Assembly: GCA_036169595.1 (NCBI GenBank)
Contig: CM069767.1
Location: forward strand, 3,733,501-3,797,500
Length of the DNA: 64,000 nucleotides
Source: Dictyostelium firmibasis
Taxonomy: Eukaryota; Evosea; Eumycetozoa; Dictyosteliales; Dictyosteliaceae
Direction: 5' to 3'
Below are positions 48,386-64,000 of the stretch, piece by piece. Each line of letters begins with the position of its first letter. The stretch's first letter is position 1. Position numbers and translations under genes: made by a program. The notes beneath the pieces were generated by a model. That model made no database searches and had not been told where the DNA came from. It worked only from the letters and a program-made list of their open reading frames with translations.

Positions 48386-50143
48386 TTACATTATTGCACA
48401 ACTTGAATGATTATTTAATTGAATTTCTTTTTTGATATCAATCTTTTTTGATTCAGATTTATCATTCTCTTTAATAAAACAAATTGTTTTTGCATGTTTA
48501 ATATTTATTAAATAATCACAAAAAGTTGAATTTCTTAAATGAGAATATGTTTTAAAATCTTGAACAGCAAAGTATAATGGAGTACGACCATAGCTATCCT
48601 CTTGATCCAAGTCTATGCCACCAATTTCTAATAAATAATCAAAAACTTCTTTTTGATGATTCTTTGCAGCTAAATGAATTGATAACATGTTTCCCTTTTT
48701 TTCATCAACAATATAGTGATTTACATTTTTACCATTTTCGTATAAATTTTCTTTTACAATGTATTTTAAAATATTACAATGGCCATTCATTGATGCATAA
48801 CCAATTGCTTTATTATCAAATTTTATAGCTGATGATTGATTTGTTAACATGTAAATGAATATATCCAATTTACCATGGAATGCACTTGAAAGTAAAGCTA
48901 TCAATTGCCATTTTTTTTGAGTTTCATTTGACATTGTTTGGTTTTTATTCTCCATGACCCATTTAATTAAATGAAAATGGTTATTTGAAATTAATAAACC
49001 AATTGGTGTATTATCACATGAATCTGATCCAATTGAAAAATCTGATTTAATAAATTCATCTTCATTGAATTCATACTCAAATATTGATAAGTCACCTGTT
49101 TGAGCAATTCTTCCGAATTTAAAGTATGGATCATAATTTTTTTCAATTTTTAAAATTGTTTCATCTTCGTTACCAATGGTTTGATTGTTATTTTCATGTT
49201 GTTTATCATAGATTTTCTTTATCCAATCCATAGTATCAATATTATTTTCAATGATAGATATTAAATAAAGTGAATTTAAATTTTTTGTAAATTGAATTTG
49301 TTTTTCTTCTTTGTTACCATTTGAAAATATTTTTTTAATATTTGTGAAATCAATGTTTGATAATTGTTTATACAAGTCTAATGGTTCATATAAAATGGTC
49401 TTTGATTCTAAATTATTTGCAATTGTTTTCAATGTACTCAATTCAATATTGTCTTTATAAGATTTATATTGACTTTTAAGTTGGTTTAATAATTCTACTT
49501 TTTTCTCTTTATCAATATCATTTGAAAAGTTTGTTGAAATGATTTGTAAAATAAAATCATTTTGGTATTGTTTTTGAGAATATGGTGTTACATAAATTTC
49601 ATCCAAAATATTAACATAATCTTTAAAATTCTCTTTTAAAGATGATATACAAGCCAATGATTCTTCTTCTTCTTCTTGTAATTTTTTGTCTCTTTCTTCG
49701 TTAATTAAATCTAAATTATTATATTGGCAATTTATAATAACAATTACAATATTAATATTTAAATTGGTTGCATATTTCTTTATTGAACTTTGATATTTTT
49801 TTTGTAATTCGAATGTTAATGCATTAACTGGTAAAAATGTATCATAACCTCTAACTGTATTTAAAAAGAATACCATATTACAATCTTGATTTTCTGTTTT
49901 TATCATTGCTTCTTCTTTATTTAAAACTAAAGCATCTTTACTAAATCCCTTAACTATTTCACGTTTATGATCTTGAAAATTAAATTTATAATTTTTTTTA
50001 TTATTATCAACCCAACTATAGCTTGTTATGCATTGGTTTGTATCCTTCTCCAAATCATATTTATCATCTAAAATACTTTTAAATGAAATTCCAAGTTGAC
50101 TATGATCATTTTCAAAAACATTTATATTTATACAATTTTCCAT
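48386..50143 (-). CDS. ankyrin-repeat protein with C-terminal CaaX box
   Basis: Single exon, 585 residues. The N-terminal 250 residues have no recognised fold but include a beta-strand-rich part (MVFFLNTVRGYDTFLPVNAL and INIVIVIINCQYNN), reminiscent of a degenerate nucleotide-binding or flavodoxin-like core. From about 300 onward are ankyrin-type repeats: GLLISNNHFHLIKWVMEN, AFHGKLDIFIYMLTN, SMNGHCNILKYIV, SIHLAAKNHQKEVFDYLLE and YGRTPLYFAVQDF. The last four residues are CAIM, a CaaX box ending in Met, predicting farnesylation and membrane attachment. It converges with xrcc2 across 60 bp. Family not named; membrane localisation is inferred from CaaX. Confidence 0.82.
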   Translation of the reverse strand: MENCININVFENDHSQLGISFKSILDDKYDLEKDTNQCITSYSWVDNNKKNYKFNFQDHKREIVKGFSKDALVLNKEEAMIKTENQDCNMVFFLNTVRGYDTFLPVNALTFELQKKYQSSIKKYATNLNINIVIVIINCQYNNLDLINEERDKKLQEEEEESLACISSLKENFKDYVNILDEIYVTPYSQKQYQNDFILQIISTNFSNDIDKEKKVELLNQLKSQYKSYKDNIELSTLKTIANNLESKTILYEPLDLYKQLSNIDFTNIKKIFSNGNKEEKQIQFTKNLNSLYLISIIENNIDTMDWIKKIYDKQHENNNQTIGNEDETILKIEKNYDPYFKFGRIAQTGDLSIFEYEFNEDEFIKSDFSIGSDSCDNTPIGLLISNNHFHLIKWVMENKNQTMSNETQKKWQLIALLSSAFHGKLDIFIYMLTNQSSAIKFDNKAIGYASMNGHCNILKYIVKENLYENGKNVNHYIVDEKKGNMLSIHLAAKNHQKEVFDYLLEIGGIDLDQEDSYGRTPLYFAVQDFKTYSHLRNSTFCDYLINIKHAKTICFIKENDKSESKKIDIKKEIQLNNHSSCAIM

Positions 50144-50627
50144 TTTTATCTTTTTATTTTAAAAGAAATCGATTACAATTTTTTGGTTTAAATAATAAAA
50201 AAAAATAAAAAAAAAAAAAAAATTTGAGAAAAACCCCATAAAAAAATTTCCTAACTTTTTTTACTCGAAAATCCAAATAAAATCGTCCATGGTTCTATAG
50301 AACAATATATTTAATTTTTTTTGCAAATACAATAATTATAAATGGATTTTTTTTTTTTTTTGTAAAAGAACTAATATTTAATTCTATTTTTTTTTTTTTT
50401 TTTTTTCTTCCAAAGGCAAACAACAAATTTTTTTTTTTTTTTTTTTTTTTTTTGGAATCAATTTTTTTGATAACAACCTCAGGTGTTAATAAAGTAACCA
50501 AATTGAAAAAAAAAAAAAAAATAAATAAATTTACCTTCTATTGATATCTATGTTTTTTTTTATTTTTTTTTTATTTTTTTTAATTGTTTTTTATTTTTTT
50601 TTATATATATGTATATTTTTTAAAATT
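50144..50627. other. intergenic
   Basis: 484 bp between two minus-strand genes. On the minus strand, 50448-50501 reads VTLLTPEVVIKKIDSK, which looks coding-like but has no start and runs into a Lys run. AACCCCATAA at about 50234 resembles a small-RNA upstream element, without a visible RNA. Otherwise homopolymers. Confidence 0.4.
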
Positions 50628-50978
50628 TTAAACTCCATTCTTTCTTAAACAAACATTACAAAGGTTATGTCTTAATTTTGGTGAACTACATTTTTGACAA
50701 ATGGTATAGTTGTGAATATTTTCGTGTTTTTTTGAAGAGTTTCTCTTTCTGTTTCTAGTGTAACTGGTTCTTTTTTTTGGTACAGCTGTTAATTCTATTT
50801 CACCCTCTTCAACAGTTGGGATTTCAATTTTATTTTCTGAAGGTTGTAAGATTTGTTGTGGTTGTTGTGTAAATAATGGTTGAGATGGAATAATACAGTT
50901 ATTTTGTCTGAATGGTGTGACTGGTGTACTGAATTTTTTACCACCATTAATTAATGATCCTAATAAACTTCTTTGCAT
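50628..50978 (-). CDS. mrpl32: mitochondrial ribosomal protein L32 (bL32m)
   Basis: Single exon, 116 residues. The first part (MQRSLLGSLINGGKKF) is basic and without acidic residues, as in a mitochondrial targeting peptide. The conserved core begins VPKKRTSYTRNRKR, the bL32 signature, after a pro-region of about 68 residues. It ends with two cysteine pairs, CQKC and CNVC (within SPKLRHNLCNVCLRKNG), the zinc ribbon of bL32. In yeast and mammals the N-terminus of MRPL32 is removed by the m-AAA protease before ribosome assembly; the long pro-region here suits that. It is a component of the large mitoribosomal subunit. Confidence 0.92.
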   Translation of the reverse strand: MQRSLLGSLINGGKKFSTPVTPFRQNNCIIPSQPLFTQQPQQILQPSENKIEIPTVEEGEIELTAVPKKRTSYTRNRKRNSSKKHENIHNYTICQKCSSPKLRHNLCNVCLRKNGV

Positions 50979-51311
50979 TTTCGTTTCTTTTTTCTTTTTT
51001 TTTTTTTGTATTTGATTTTTTTTTTTATTTCAAAATCACTTTATTTTAATTAATTATCTTTTTTTTATATATATACAATTCTTATTAAAAAAATAAAAAA
51101 ATAAACGCAGTGGGGTGATGTGTTTTTTTGATCAAAATAAATACAATAATGTTCGAAACGAATGAAAAAAAAAAAAAAAAAAAAAAAATGAAAAAAAATT
51201 TAAAAAAAATAAATAAAAAATTTTAAAAAAATATTTTTTTCAAAAATAAAAAAAAAAAATGAAAAAACATTCTTGTTTTTCCTATATTTATCGATTTTTT
51301 TTTAACCATTA
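50979..51311. other. intergenic
   Basis: 333 bp, A/T homopolymer-rich, between two tandem minus-strand genes. It holds the mrpl32 promoter and the 3' end of the large upstream gene. Nothing else is seen. Confidence 0.5.
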
Positions 51312-55214
<3,903 letters not shown>

Positions 55215-55955
55215 TCTTCTTTATTATTTATAATTTTTTAAAGTTTAAAAATAAAGAGAACATCAAAACATAATTCTTGCAAATAAAAAAAAAAAAAAAA
55301 AAATAAATAAAATAAAATAAAAGAAAAAAGAGCGGGTTTTCAAAAAAAAAAATAAAAATAAAATAAAAAAAATATAAAAAATAAAAAAAATAGTGAAGGA
55401 ATGTAAAAAAAAAAAAATAAATAATTATATTTATAAAATATTATTTATAATAATTTCAACTTTTAAAAAAAATTTAAAAAAAAAAATTGTTTAAACATTG
55501 GGTAAAATTAAATATCCATAAATAAAATTTTTACCAAAAACAGATATATTTATAAATATTCTTGTTTCAAATTTGGGTGCATTTATAATTATAGTATAAA
55601 AAAAAAAAAGAAGGACTCAAACATTTTTAAAAAAAAAAACAAATATAAAAAAAAAAAAAAAAAAATGACTATATCATGATGATTTTAAAACAACAAACTA
55701 ATTATATGACAACATAGAACACCATTATTTTTTTTTTTTTTATTAAAACACTCAATCAATTGCGAAAAAAAAAATTATAAAGTTATGGGATGATCTTAAT
55801 AAAAGTGAAAAGGCACCCACTTTTAGAATTTATCATCTTAAAAAATTAAAACTAAAAACATCAATTTTAATTATAACATTTTTTACCCAACAGTTAAATA
55901 AATCAGTCACCTAGCTTCCCAGGGCTTAACCTATCATGATGATCATTATTTGTGT

Positions 55956-55986
<31 letters not shown>

Positions 55987-56363
55987 TAGGAAAAAATTAA
56001 AAATAATAAAAATAATAAAAATAAAAATAAAATCATTTTTCATATTTATATTTTTTAATAAAAAATAAAGAAAAAGAAAAAAAAGGAAAAAAGTAAAAAA
56101 AAGAAAAAAAAAGAAAAAAATTAGCCCAATGGAAAAATGAGGAATACAGTGCATCATAAAATTGATGGCGTTATTTGAGGTCAATTGTTTAATTTAATTA
56201 ACAATGTTGAAAATGAAAAATAATAATAAAAAAAAATAACAAAAAAATAACAAAAAATAAGAGGTTTTATTTAGAATTTTGTTTGCCACACATCATCATT
56301 TGCTGGGATTGCGTTTAAAAAAAAATTTTTAGGTGTTGCATGATATCGTGAGCAAAAATATCT

Positions 56364-56404
<41 letters not shown>

Positions 56405-56612
56405 AAAAAAAAAAAAAATAAAAAAAAAAAAATATATTTTTTGCTATAAGGTCACATAAAAATAATAATAATAATAAATTATTAATATAATTGTGTTCAC
56501 CCAAAATTAAAAATAAATAACTAAAAAAAAAAAAAAAAAAAAATTAAGAAAAAAAAAAAAAAAAAAAAATTAATAGAAAAAAAAAAATTATATATATATA
56601 TAGACAAGCAAA

Positions 56613-56643
<31 letters not shown>

Positions 56644-57199
56644 ATTAATATATTTTTTTTCGTTTTTTTTTTTTTAATTTTATTTTTTTTTTATTTTCTT
56701 TTTTTAATTTTTAATTTTTTTTTTATTTTTTTTTATTTTCTTTTTTTTTTTTTTTTTCAATTTGCCAAAAAAAAAAAAAAAACAAAAAAACAAAAAATTA
56801 AAATAAAAAATAAAAATAAAAAAAAATACAAAATAACAATACAAAATAATTAAATAATATTAATAAATAAATTAAATAAGTTGACACCTATCAATCTGTG
56901 ATCAATCAATAATTTAAAGCAAACCACCTTAATTGGTTTTTTTTATTTTTATTTTTTTTTCACAAATCTGCCCACTCACCCATACACACCCCCCCCACCC
57001 CTTTCACACACATTTAATGTATAATTATAACCTCATAATTCTACAATAGAACATAAAGAATAAAAAAAAAAAAAAAAAAAAAAATTTAAAGAAAATTAAA
57101 ACAAAATTTTTTTTTCTCACACTTCACAAAAAAAAAACACACATAGCTGTTATAATACCTATAATAAACTAAATATATATATATATATAAATCCACACA
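55215..57199. other. long divergent intergenic region
   Basis: 1.99 kb between the OB-protein gene and the bZIP gene, mainly A-rich. GC-richer islets are at 55905-55950 (CACCTAGCTTCCCAGGGCTT then ATCATGATGATCAT), 56125-56185, and 56280-56355. None folds or codes convincingly. A (AAAT)n array lies at about 56610-56645. A C-rich block near the bZIP start is listed separately. Confidence 0.5.
56971..57012. promoter_or_regulatory. C-rich (G-box-like) block upstream of bZIP gene
   Basis: CCCACTCACCC, then CACACCCCCCCCACCCC and CACACAC, about 190-230 bp before the bZIP ATG. The reverse strand reads GGGTG/GTGTGTG, like G-box sites bound by GBF in Dictyostelium developmental promoters. It stands out sharply from the A/T background. 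Function is inference. Confidence 0.4.
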
Positions 57200-57539
57200 A
57201 TGATGAATCATAGAATTGAGGATATTACTTCAAATCCATCCTCGCCATTATCAAATTCTCCTTTTTCATCCCCACAGGTTTCATTACAACCCTCTATAAT
57301 ACAAAATGGATTAAATAGTAATAATAGTTTATTGAATGGGAATAACCTAAATTTAAACAGTAATAACACATCTTCTCCATCGACATCCTCTTCGCCACCA
57401 ATTTCAACGACAACCACAACAACTACAACAACTACAACTACAAAGAAACCCACTAGTAAGGAAAAGAAAAAAACGAGCAATAGTAATAATCTGCAACAGC
57501 AACCACAACAAACACAACAACAACAACAACAACAACAGC

Positions 57540-57614
<75 letters not shown>

Positions 57615-59830
57615 ATGAAGAAGATGATGATGAAGAAGATGAGGGTGATGATAATACAAGAGTAGGTAAAGGTGAAAAGATGAAAGCGAGACGAACAAAT
57701 CAAAATATAGCAAGCAGAAATTATAGACAAAGAAAGAAGGTGTACATAAAGGAGATGGAAGATAAGATAAATTCGCTGACATTAGAAAATGACTCATTAA
57801 AGAAGGATTTATATAAAATTGGTAATAACCCTTTGGAATTATTGAAATTCTCACAAGAAGTTGTGTTTTTAATGACACAAATTAGAAGGTTGGTATTTCA
57901 AATTGATCAGGCACTTAGAAATAGTGAACCTGATTCTTCAATTAAATCATTATTAAACACGTGGCAATCTACAATGGACCAGGCCTCTTCAATAAATGAA
58001 AGAGAAATTGAAAGAGTAAGAGATTTATTATTATTAATTTTTTTTATTAATAAAAATAGGGAAAATTTTTTTAAAAAAAAATGAAAAAAAAAAAGTAGTC
58101 TCAAAAAAAAGTGAAATACTAATTGTTTGTTTTTTTTTATTTAATAAATAATTTATTTTATTATTTATATTTTATTATACTATTATTTTTAGTTTGTTCA
58201 TCCATATACACAAGCAAAATTAACAGTAATGGGGTATAAACCTCACACAAACCCATGGACAGATTTTATAAAGACACCAGGACAAGAGGATTGGTGGGCG
58301 AAATATGCAGAGAAAGCAAATTTATCGTCGGATCAAATTGAACAAATTAATAATCTTTGGTTGAGATTTGATGAAGAGGAGAGAGTATTACAAAAGGAAT
58401 TGACAGATTTAGATGAGTATATAAAGAAATTCTTTTTGACCAAAATTATCATCATGCCTGACACAGAAAAATTAAATGATATCATTTCAAGTTGTTTACC
58501 AATACCAGAGAATCATGATGGTGATATTCTTCAAACTAGTGAGGTGTTGGAATTCATCTATAACCTGGAGAAATTGAAACAAAAGTTCATTAAAGTTCAT
58601 CGTTTGACATGGGATACCAGCAAACAAATGTCGAAATATTTAACGGTGCGTCAAGAGGCTTTCCTCTTGGTATTGGTTCATTCAAACACTAAATACATTC
58701 ATACAAATATGGATATGACAAACAATCTTTGGAACCAGTTAAATCATAATACATTGGCAAAAACTCCATCCACCTATTTGTTGGGTGGCCATGTTCATCC
58801 CTCCTCTTCATCCAATATGAGTTCAAGCACAAGTAGAATTTTAAATAATCATGGTATTCCAACTCCTCTGTCCTCTTCAAACTCTTCACCTTCCTCACTT
58901 AGTGCTTCCTCTTCAATTGGTGAAAGTATTCATAGTTATTCACAACTACCAAACGTTGTACAACCAGTCCAAACTCAACCATCGGCAATGTTTACTCCAT
59001 TGCCTGGTGCAAAACCTTTAAAAAATCAACAACCAATCGATGATTTGTTTTTTGGTACTATTCCACTCTCTCAAGTCCCATTATCTTTCCAACAAAATAG
59101 TAATATGGCATTATTTTCAAACTATAGAAATTTCACACAACAACAAGCACAACAACAACAACAAGTACAACATCAACAACAACAACAAGCACAACATCAA
59201 CATCAACATCAACAACAAGCAGCACAACAACAACAACAACAACAACAGGCTCATCTACAAGCGCAAGTTCAAGCCCAAATAATGCAACAAGCTCAGCAAA
59301 TTCACCAAGTGCAACAGGCTCAACAGGCAGCTCAACAGGCAGCACAACAGGCAGCACAACAGGCAGCACAACAACAATCCCCAATCCAAACACAACAAAC
59401 TCCACCACAACATACCCCACAACAACAAAATTACCAAAGTGCAGAACCCCATATATTAAATGATTTTATGTTCTTTAATAGCATAGATGGAACTAATAAT
59501 ACCAACAATAATAGTAGTGGTAATAATAATAATAATAACCATAATAATAGTAATAATAACAATAATAATAATGGTAATAATGGTAATAGTCCTGCTGATC
59601 AACTAAATGAATATAGACCCGATTATAACCATAGTAATAGTAATAATAATAAAATACTACCAAATATAATTCAATCTTTGAGCGCCTCCTCTACTAGTAG
59701 TTTATTCTCTCATCAACAACAAAATTCACAATCCCCAACCTTACCACCGAGTCAAAATGATTCTGTTCAGTTCCATTTTTATCAGCCAATTCATCAAAAT
59801 AACCAAAATAATCAAAACCATAACAATTGA
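57200..59830 (+). CDS. bZIP transcription factor
   Basis: Two exons: 57200-58015 and 58193-59830; 817 residues. The basic region is at about 155-175: ARRTNQNIASRNYRQRKK, which fits NxxxSRxxRxRKK-type bZIP DNA-contact residues. The leucine zipper KEMEDKINSLTLENDSLKKDL follows directly. Before it lie Thr and Gln runs and an acidic stretch (EEDDDEEDEGDDN). After the zipper is a folded helical region that spans the intron (about 200-430), with WQSTMDQASSINERE, then PWTDFIKTPGQEDWWAKYAE and WDTSKQMSKYLTVRQEAFLLVLVHS. It resembles a DOG1-like or Dictyostelium-specific bZIP companion domain. The C-terminal half is Gln/Ala/Asn-rich, an activation-type tail. It belongs to the amoeba bzp series; which letter is not certain. 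Confidence 0.9.
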
Positions 59831-60646
59831 TCTTGTTTACGTTTAATAATTATTTACTTATTCCGACTGGTTTGACAAATAATGAAACAACAAAAAAAGA
59901 ATCTTTTATTTTGATTTCAATGTGGTACGGATAAAGGCGTTAACAATTGCCATTAAATTGAAAGGAATAGCAAAAATAAGATTAAATAATTAGTGGTGTA
60001 TTTATTGTTGGTAATTATTATTAATACTATTATTATTAATTTTTATAACATATAATTTTATTTTCTTTATTTTTTATTTTAAAAAGCAAATCAAAATAAA
60101 GACTTAAAATAAAAAATAATAATGGTGATAATAATTTGTCATAAAAGGTTTAAAAAAGTAAATAAACATGTAAAAAAAGTACCAAGATGGAATTCATTAT
60201 TCTTATCTTTTTTCTTTTTTATAAAAAAAAAAAATTGTTTTGTGTCGAAGAAAGTTTACAAAAAAAACCATTGCCCATTCCAAACCGTAATCACGAATTT
60301 TGCGAAAAAAAAAAAACCAAAAAAAGGCGGCTTTTTTTCAATTAAATTCTTTACGGTTTTCTGATGGCTGGAAATGTAACATGTGGTTTGTCTTTTTATT
60401 TTAATGTTATCTTTTTTATATATACTGTGCACACATAATTTATAAAACCTTATTATAATTTTATTTTTTTATTTTTTTTTTTATTTTTTTCCAATTGAAT
60501 TGATGCGGCGAAATGGAGACGGATGATGATACAATGATTTACGTTTATTTAGGGAGTTATTTGTATTTGTTGCTTGGGTTTTTGTTGTTATTGTTAGGTT
60601 GTTTGAGTTTGATTTAATAGTTGAATGGAAAAGGTTTTTTTATGCT
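59831..60646. other. convergent 3' intergenic region
   Basis: 816 bp between the convergent bZIP and PP2A genes. It includes both 3' UTRs. A GC-richer patch at 60275-60302 (CCATTCCAAACCGTAATCACG) and ATGGAGACGGATGATGATAC at 60513-60532 are noted, without identity. An open frame at 60122-60364 is Lys/Phe-rich and not supported. Confidence 0.5.
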
Positions 60647-61751
<1,105 letters not shown>

Positions 61752-62474
61752 TCTTTATTTATATATGTATATATTATTTATATTTTATTTTAATTTCTTT
61801 TTTATTCTTTAATTGTTATTACTTTTTTTTTTTTTTTTTTTTTTTCTAAATAATCAATAATAAAAAAAAAATAAAAAAAAAAAAGGTTTTGTTTTTTTTT
61901 TTTTAAAATTTTTTTTTTTTTTTAAAAATAAATTAAACAATTAGTAAAATTTTTTTTTAAATTAAAAAAAAAGAGGTTTATTTGTTTTTTTTTTTGAAAA
62001 AAAAAATATTGATATATAATTACTTTTTTATTCTTAATATTTACAAAACCAAAAAAAAAATATATAACAATATAAATATATTAATTAATATAAAAAAATA
62101 AAAAATCTAATTATTTTGTTTATTTCTATATTTTTTATTGTTTTTTTTTTTTTTTAAATTAATTGAAAAGAATATATATAAATAAAAATAAAAATATACA
62201 AAAAAAAAAAAAAAAAAAAAAAAAAATTAAAAAATTAAAAAAATTCAAAATTTTTTTTTTTTTTTTGGTTTTTTTTTTTTTTAATTTTAAATTTTTAAAA
62301 AATAAAAAAAAAAATTTAAACTTTTATTTTGAACTTCAAAAAAAAAAAAAAACCATATAATTATTATTTTTTCTCTCGTCTATCTGTTTTTATGGCATTA
62401 TTATTGGTTTATTTGATGTATTTGTTTATCATTTTTTTTTTTGCCTACTTTTTTTTCTTATAAAGATATATTTT

Positions 62475-62509
<35 letters not shown>

Positions 62510-62634
62510 TTTATTTTATAGAATTAATGATATTTTATTTTTCTATTATGCTAATTTATTATTAGTAATAATTAAGTTGATTCAGTTAAGATTAACAACT
62601 ATCATAGCATTTTCATCAAAAAAAAAAAAAAAAT

Positions 62635-62665
<31 letters not shown>

Positions 62666-63080
62666 TAAAAAAATAAAATAAAAAATATAAATTAAAATAA
62701 TATTATTAATGATAAATAATATTATTTTAATGATAAATAATATTGTAAACATCCTTTAAAAAAATCATGAACAAAATTATCAATACAAAACTTAAAAAAA
62801 AGGAAACTTTTCCCACTCATTTTTTTAATTGAATTTTTTTCATTTCATTTTTCACAAGTTTTTTGTTATTTTAAGTAAACATTTTTATTTTATTCTTTTT
62901 AATTTTTTTTTAAATTCTTTTATTATTTAAGTGGACATAAAAGTAATTTTTTTTTTTTTCTTTTTACAAAATATTGTTGTTAATCATAAAAAAAAAAAAA
63001 AAAAAAGAGAGAAAAAGTAATATTTTTTAATTTTATTAATACTTTCCAAAATTTAAATCAGAGAACTTTTATTGGGACAC

Positions 63081-63158
<78 letters not shown>

Positions 63159-63201
63159 TAATAATAATAATTATAAGAATAATAAAAATTATAAGAATAA
63201 A
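61752..63201. other. divergent AT-rich intergenic region
   Basis: 1.45 kb between pho2a and the partial gene at 63202. It holds both promoters. Homopolymers dominate; two tandem copies of TAATGATAAATAATATT lie at 62708-62745. Immediately before the ATG is an (AAT)n array (63082 to about 63155) that stays in frame with the ATG back to a stop at 63037, so the true start or an upstream exon is uncertain. Confidence 0.5.
63082..63155. repeat. (AAT)n microsatellite before the last gene
   Basis: About 24 AAT triplets in phase with the downstream ATG at 63202. If translation began upstream it would encode an Asn run. It is taken as 5' leader because no earlier in-frame ATG is seen. Confidence 0.85.
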
Positions 63202-64000
63202 ATGAGTCAGGAATTTACATATGGGTTAGGAATATTAAATTGGAGATCATCAAATAAAAAAATGTCCTATGATGAAGCTAATGAAATATTTAGTGGAATG
63301 GTTTGCGGTCACAAAATAAACTCCATAGAAGATTTCAAACAAATAGAAAAAATATACATTGAAAGGAATCTGGATCCATATGAAATCATTACCGAGCTTA
63401 TTGCTAGAATAAAAGTTAATTGTTTTATGACAAAAGTTAACGAATCAAAAAATAAAAAATATTGCAAGTTAGATGAAATTGGGGAAAATATAGAAAATGT
63501 ATTGAAAACTCTCCAATACCAAAATTTTAAAATCTGTGAATCTGATATTAATCAAAATCAAACTTCAAAAATTCCAGTATCATCATCATTATCAAACAAT
63601 ACTCACCAAACTGGAACAAAAACTACAAATGATTTATCAGCTTTAAATCATGTGTTAAATAATTGTAAAATTAAATTAGGTGAGGAACAAACAAAAAACA
63701 AAAATCTTGAGGAGGAAATATCAAGATTAGGGTGTTTAAAACAAAAATTTGAAGCCCTTGAATCCAAATTCAAAGGGGCTGAGAGGAAAATAAAAGAAAA
63801 TGAGGAAAAAAATTTAAAATTGGAAGCATTTAATAAGATATTAAATGAAAAGATTAGTCAATTAGATAAAATAAATACCGAGCAAAATAAAAAAAGTTCA
63901 AGTCAATATACTGAACTAGAAAAACAATTAAATAATGCAAACGAAAGCATATCATTCCTTAAAAAATCAAATGAAATTGAAAAAAAAAAGTCGGAAGAAT
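63202..64000 (+). CDS. coiled-coil protein, 5' part, cut by the window edge
   Basis: ATG at 63202; 266 complete codons are open to the end of the window. The N-terminus MSQEFTYGLGILNWRSSNKK and the part up to about 105 look globular (SYDEANEIFSGMVCGHKINS, LDPYEIITELIARIKVN). A Ser/Thr linker at about 110-145 follows. From about 150 the sequence is a long heptad coiled coil rich in Lys/Glu/Asn (LEEEISRLGCLKQKFEALE, LEKQLNNANESISFLKK). The family is not recognised. The gene is absent from any complete-ORF view because its stop lies beyond the window. Confidence 0.8.
   Translation, partial: MSQEFTYGLGILNWRSSNKKMSYDEANEIFSGMVCGHKINSIEDFKQIEKIYIERNLDPYEIITELIARIKVNCFMTKVNESKNKKYCKLDEIGENIENVLKTLQYQNFKICESDINQNQTSKIPVSSSLSNNTHQTGTKTTNDLSALNHVLNNCKIKLGEEQTKNKNLEEEISRLGCLKQKFEALESKFKGAERKIKENEEKNLKLEAFNKILNEKISQLDKINTEQNKKSSSQYTELEKQLNNANESISFLKKSNEIEKKKSEE

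Noticed and set aside
55903-56184. Minus-strand ORF and a possible C/D snoRNA (ATGATGA near 55935)
   Set aside because: The ORF is mainly a Phe run. For a snoRNA the boxes are too close together and the box C match is poor; no proper kink-turn forms.
60122-60364. 80-codon ORF between bZIP and pho2a genes
   Set aside because: Lys/Phe-rich and within the presumed 3' UTR region of convergent genes; no family resemblance.
62590-62625. TGATGA/CTGA pair on the minus strand as a snoRNA
   Set aside because: The spacing is only about 35 nt and there is no terminal stem.

Overview
The window is nuclear DNA of a Dictyostelium-type amoeba, almost certainly D. discoideum or a very close relative. The evidence is extreme A+T richness, long poly(A)/poly(T) tracts between genes, Asn (AAT) and Gln (CAA) codon runs inside ordinary genes, short AT-rich introns with GTAAGT/GTATGT donors, and several protein families typical of this group. 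All calls come from reading the sequence; no database search was run. Exon boundaries were set by hand from splice signals and reading-frame continuity.

Layout. 1-3.2 kb is a gene-poor tRNA neighbourhood: an elongator tRNA-Met gene, then a strikingly GC-rich, structured, tRNA-like unit present twice, a 51-bp inverted repeat, and scraps of decayed coding sequence. 3.2-15 kb is gene-dense: an ankyrin-family paralogue, RMI2, a six-exon EFR3 homologue, an NUDT19-like Nudix hydrolase, DGAT2, RPP21 and a box C/D snoRNA. 15-30 kb carries a secretory membrane protein, an EGF/TIG adhesion-type protein, a RING/B-box RasGEF and a DUF676-type lipase. 30-44.7 kb has a VAMP-like SNARE, a CTDSPL2 phosphatase, two large surface membrane proteins and a MAPEG protein. 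45.4-45.7 kb is RNase MRP RNA. 46-64 kb has an unknown protein, XRCC2, a prenylated ankyrin protein, mitochondrial ribosomal protein L32, a 1300-residue protein with a TPP1-like OB fold, a bZIP factor, the PP2A catalytic subunit and the start of a coiled-coil gene cut by the window edge.

Genes are compact and mostly unrelated. Several touch nucleic-acid maintenance or RNA processing: RMI2 and XRCC2 (recombination), the TPP1-like protein (candidate telomere factor), and RPP21, RNase MRP RNA and the snoRNA (tRNA/rRNA processing). Lipid and membrane functions recur as well: EFR3, DGAT2, the Nudix protein, MAPEG, lipase and SNARE. No intact transposon or CRISPR array was found.

Best candidates for something undescribed: the duplicated GC-rich tRNA-like unit at 1.68-2.33 kb, the TPP1-like OB protein at 51.3-55.2 kb, the C/D snoRNA at 15.07 kb, and the SNARE whose zero-layer arginine is replaced by asparagine.
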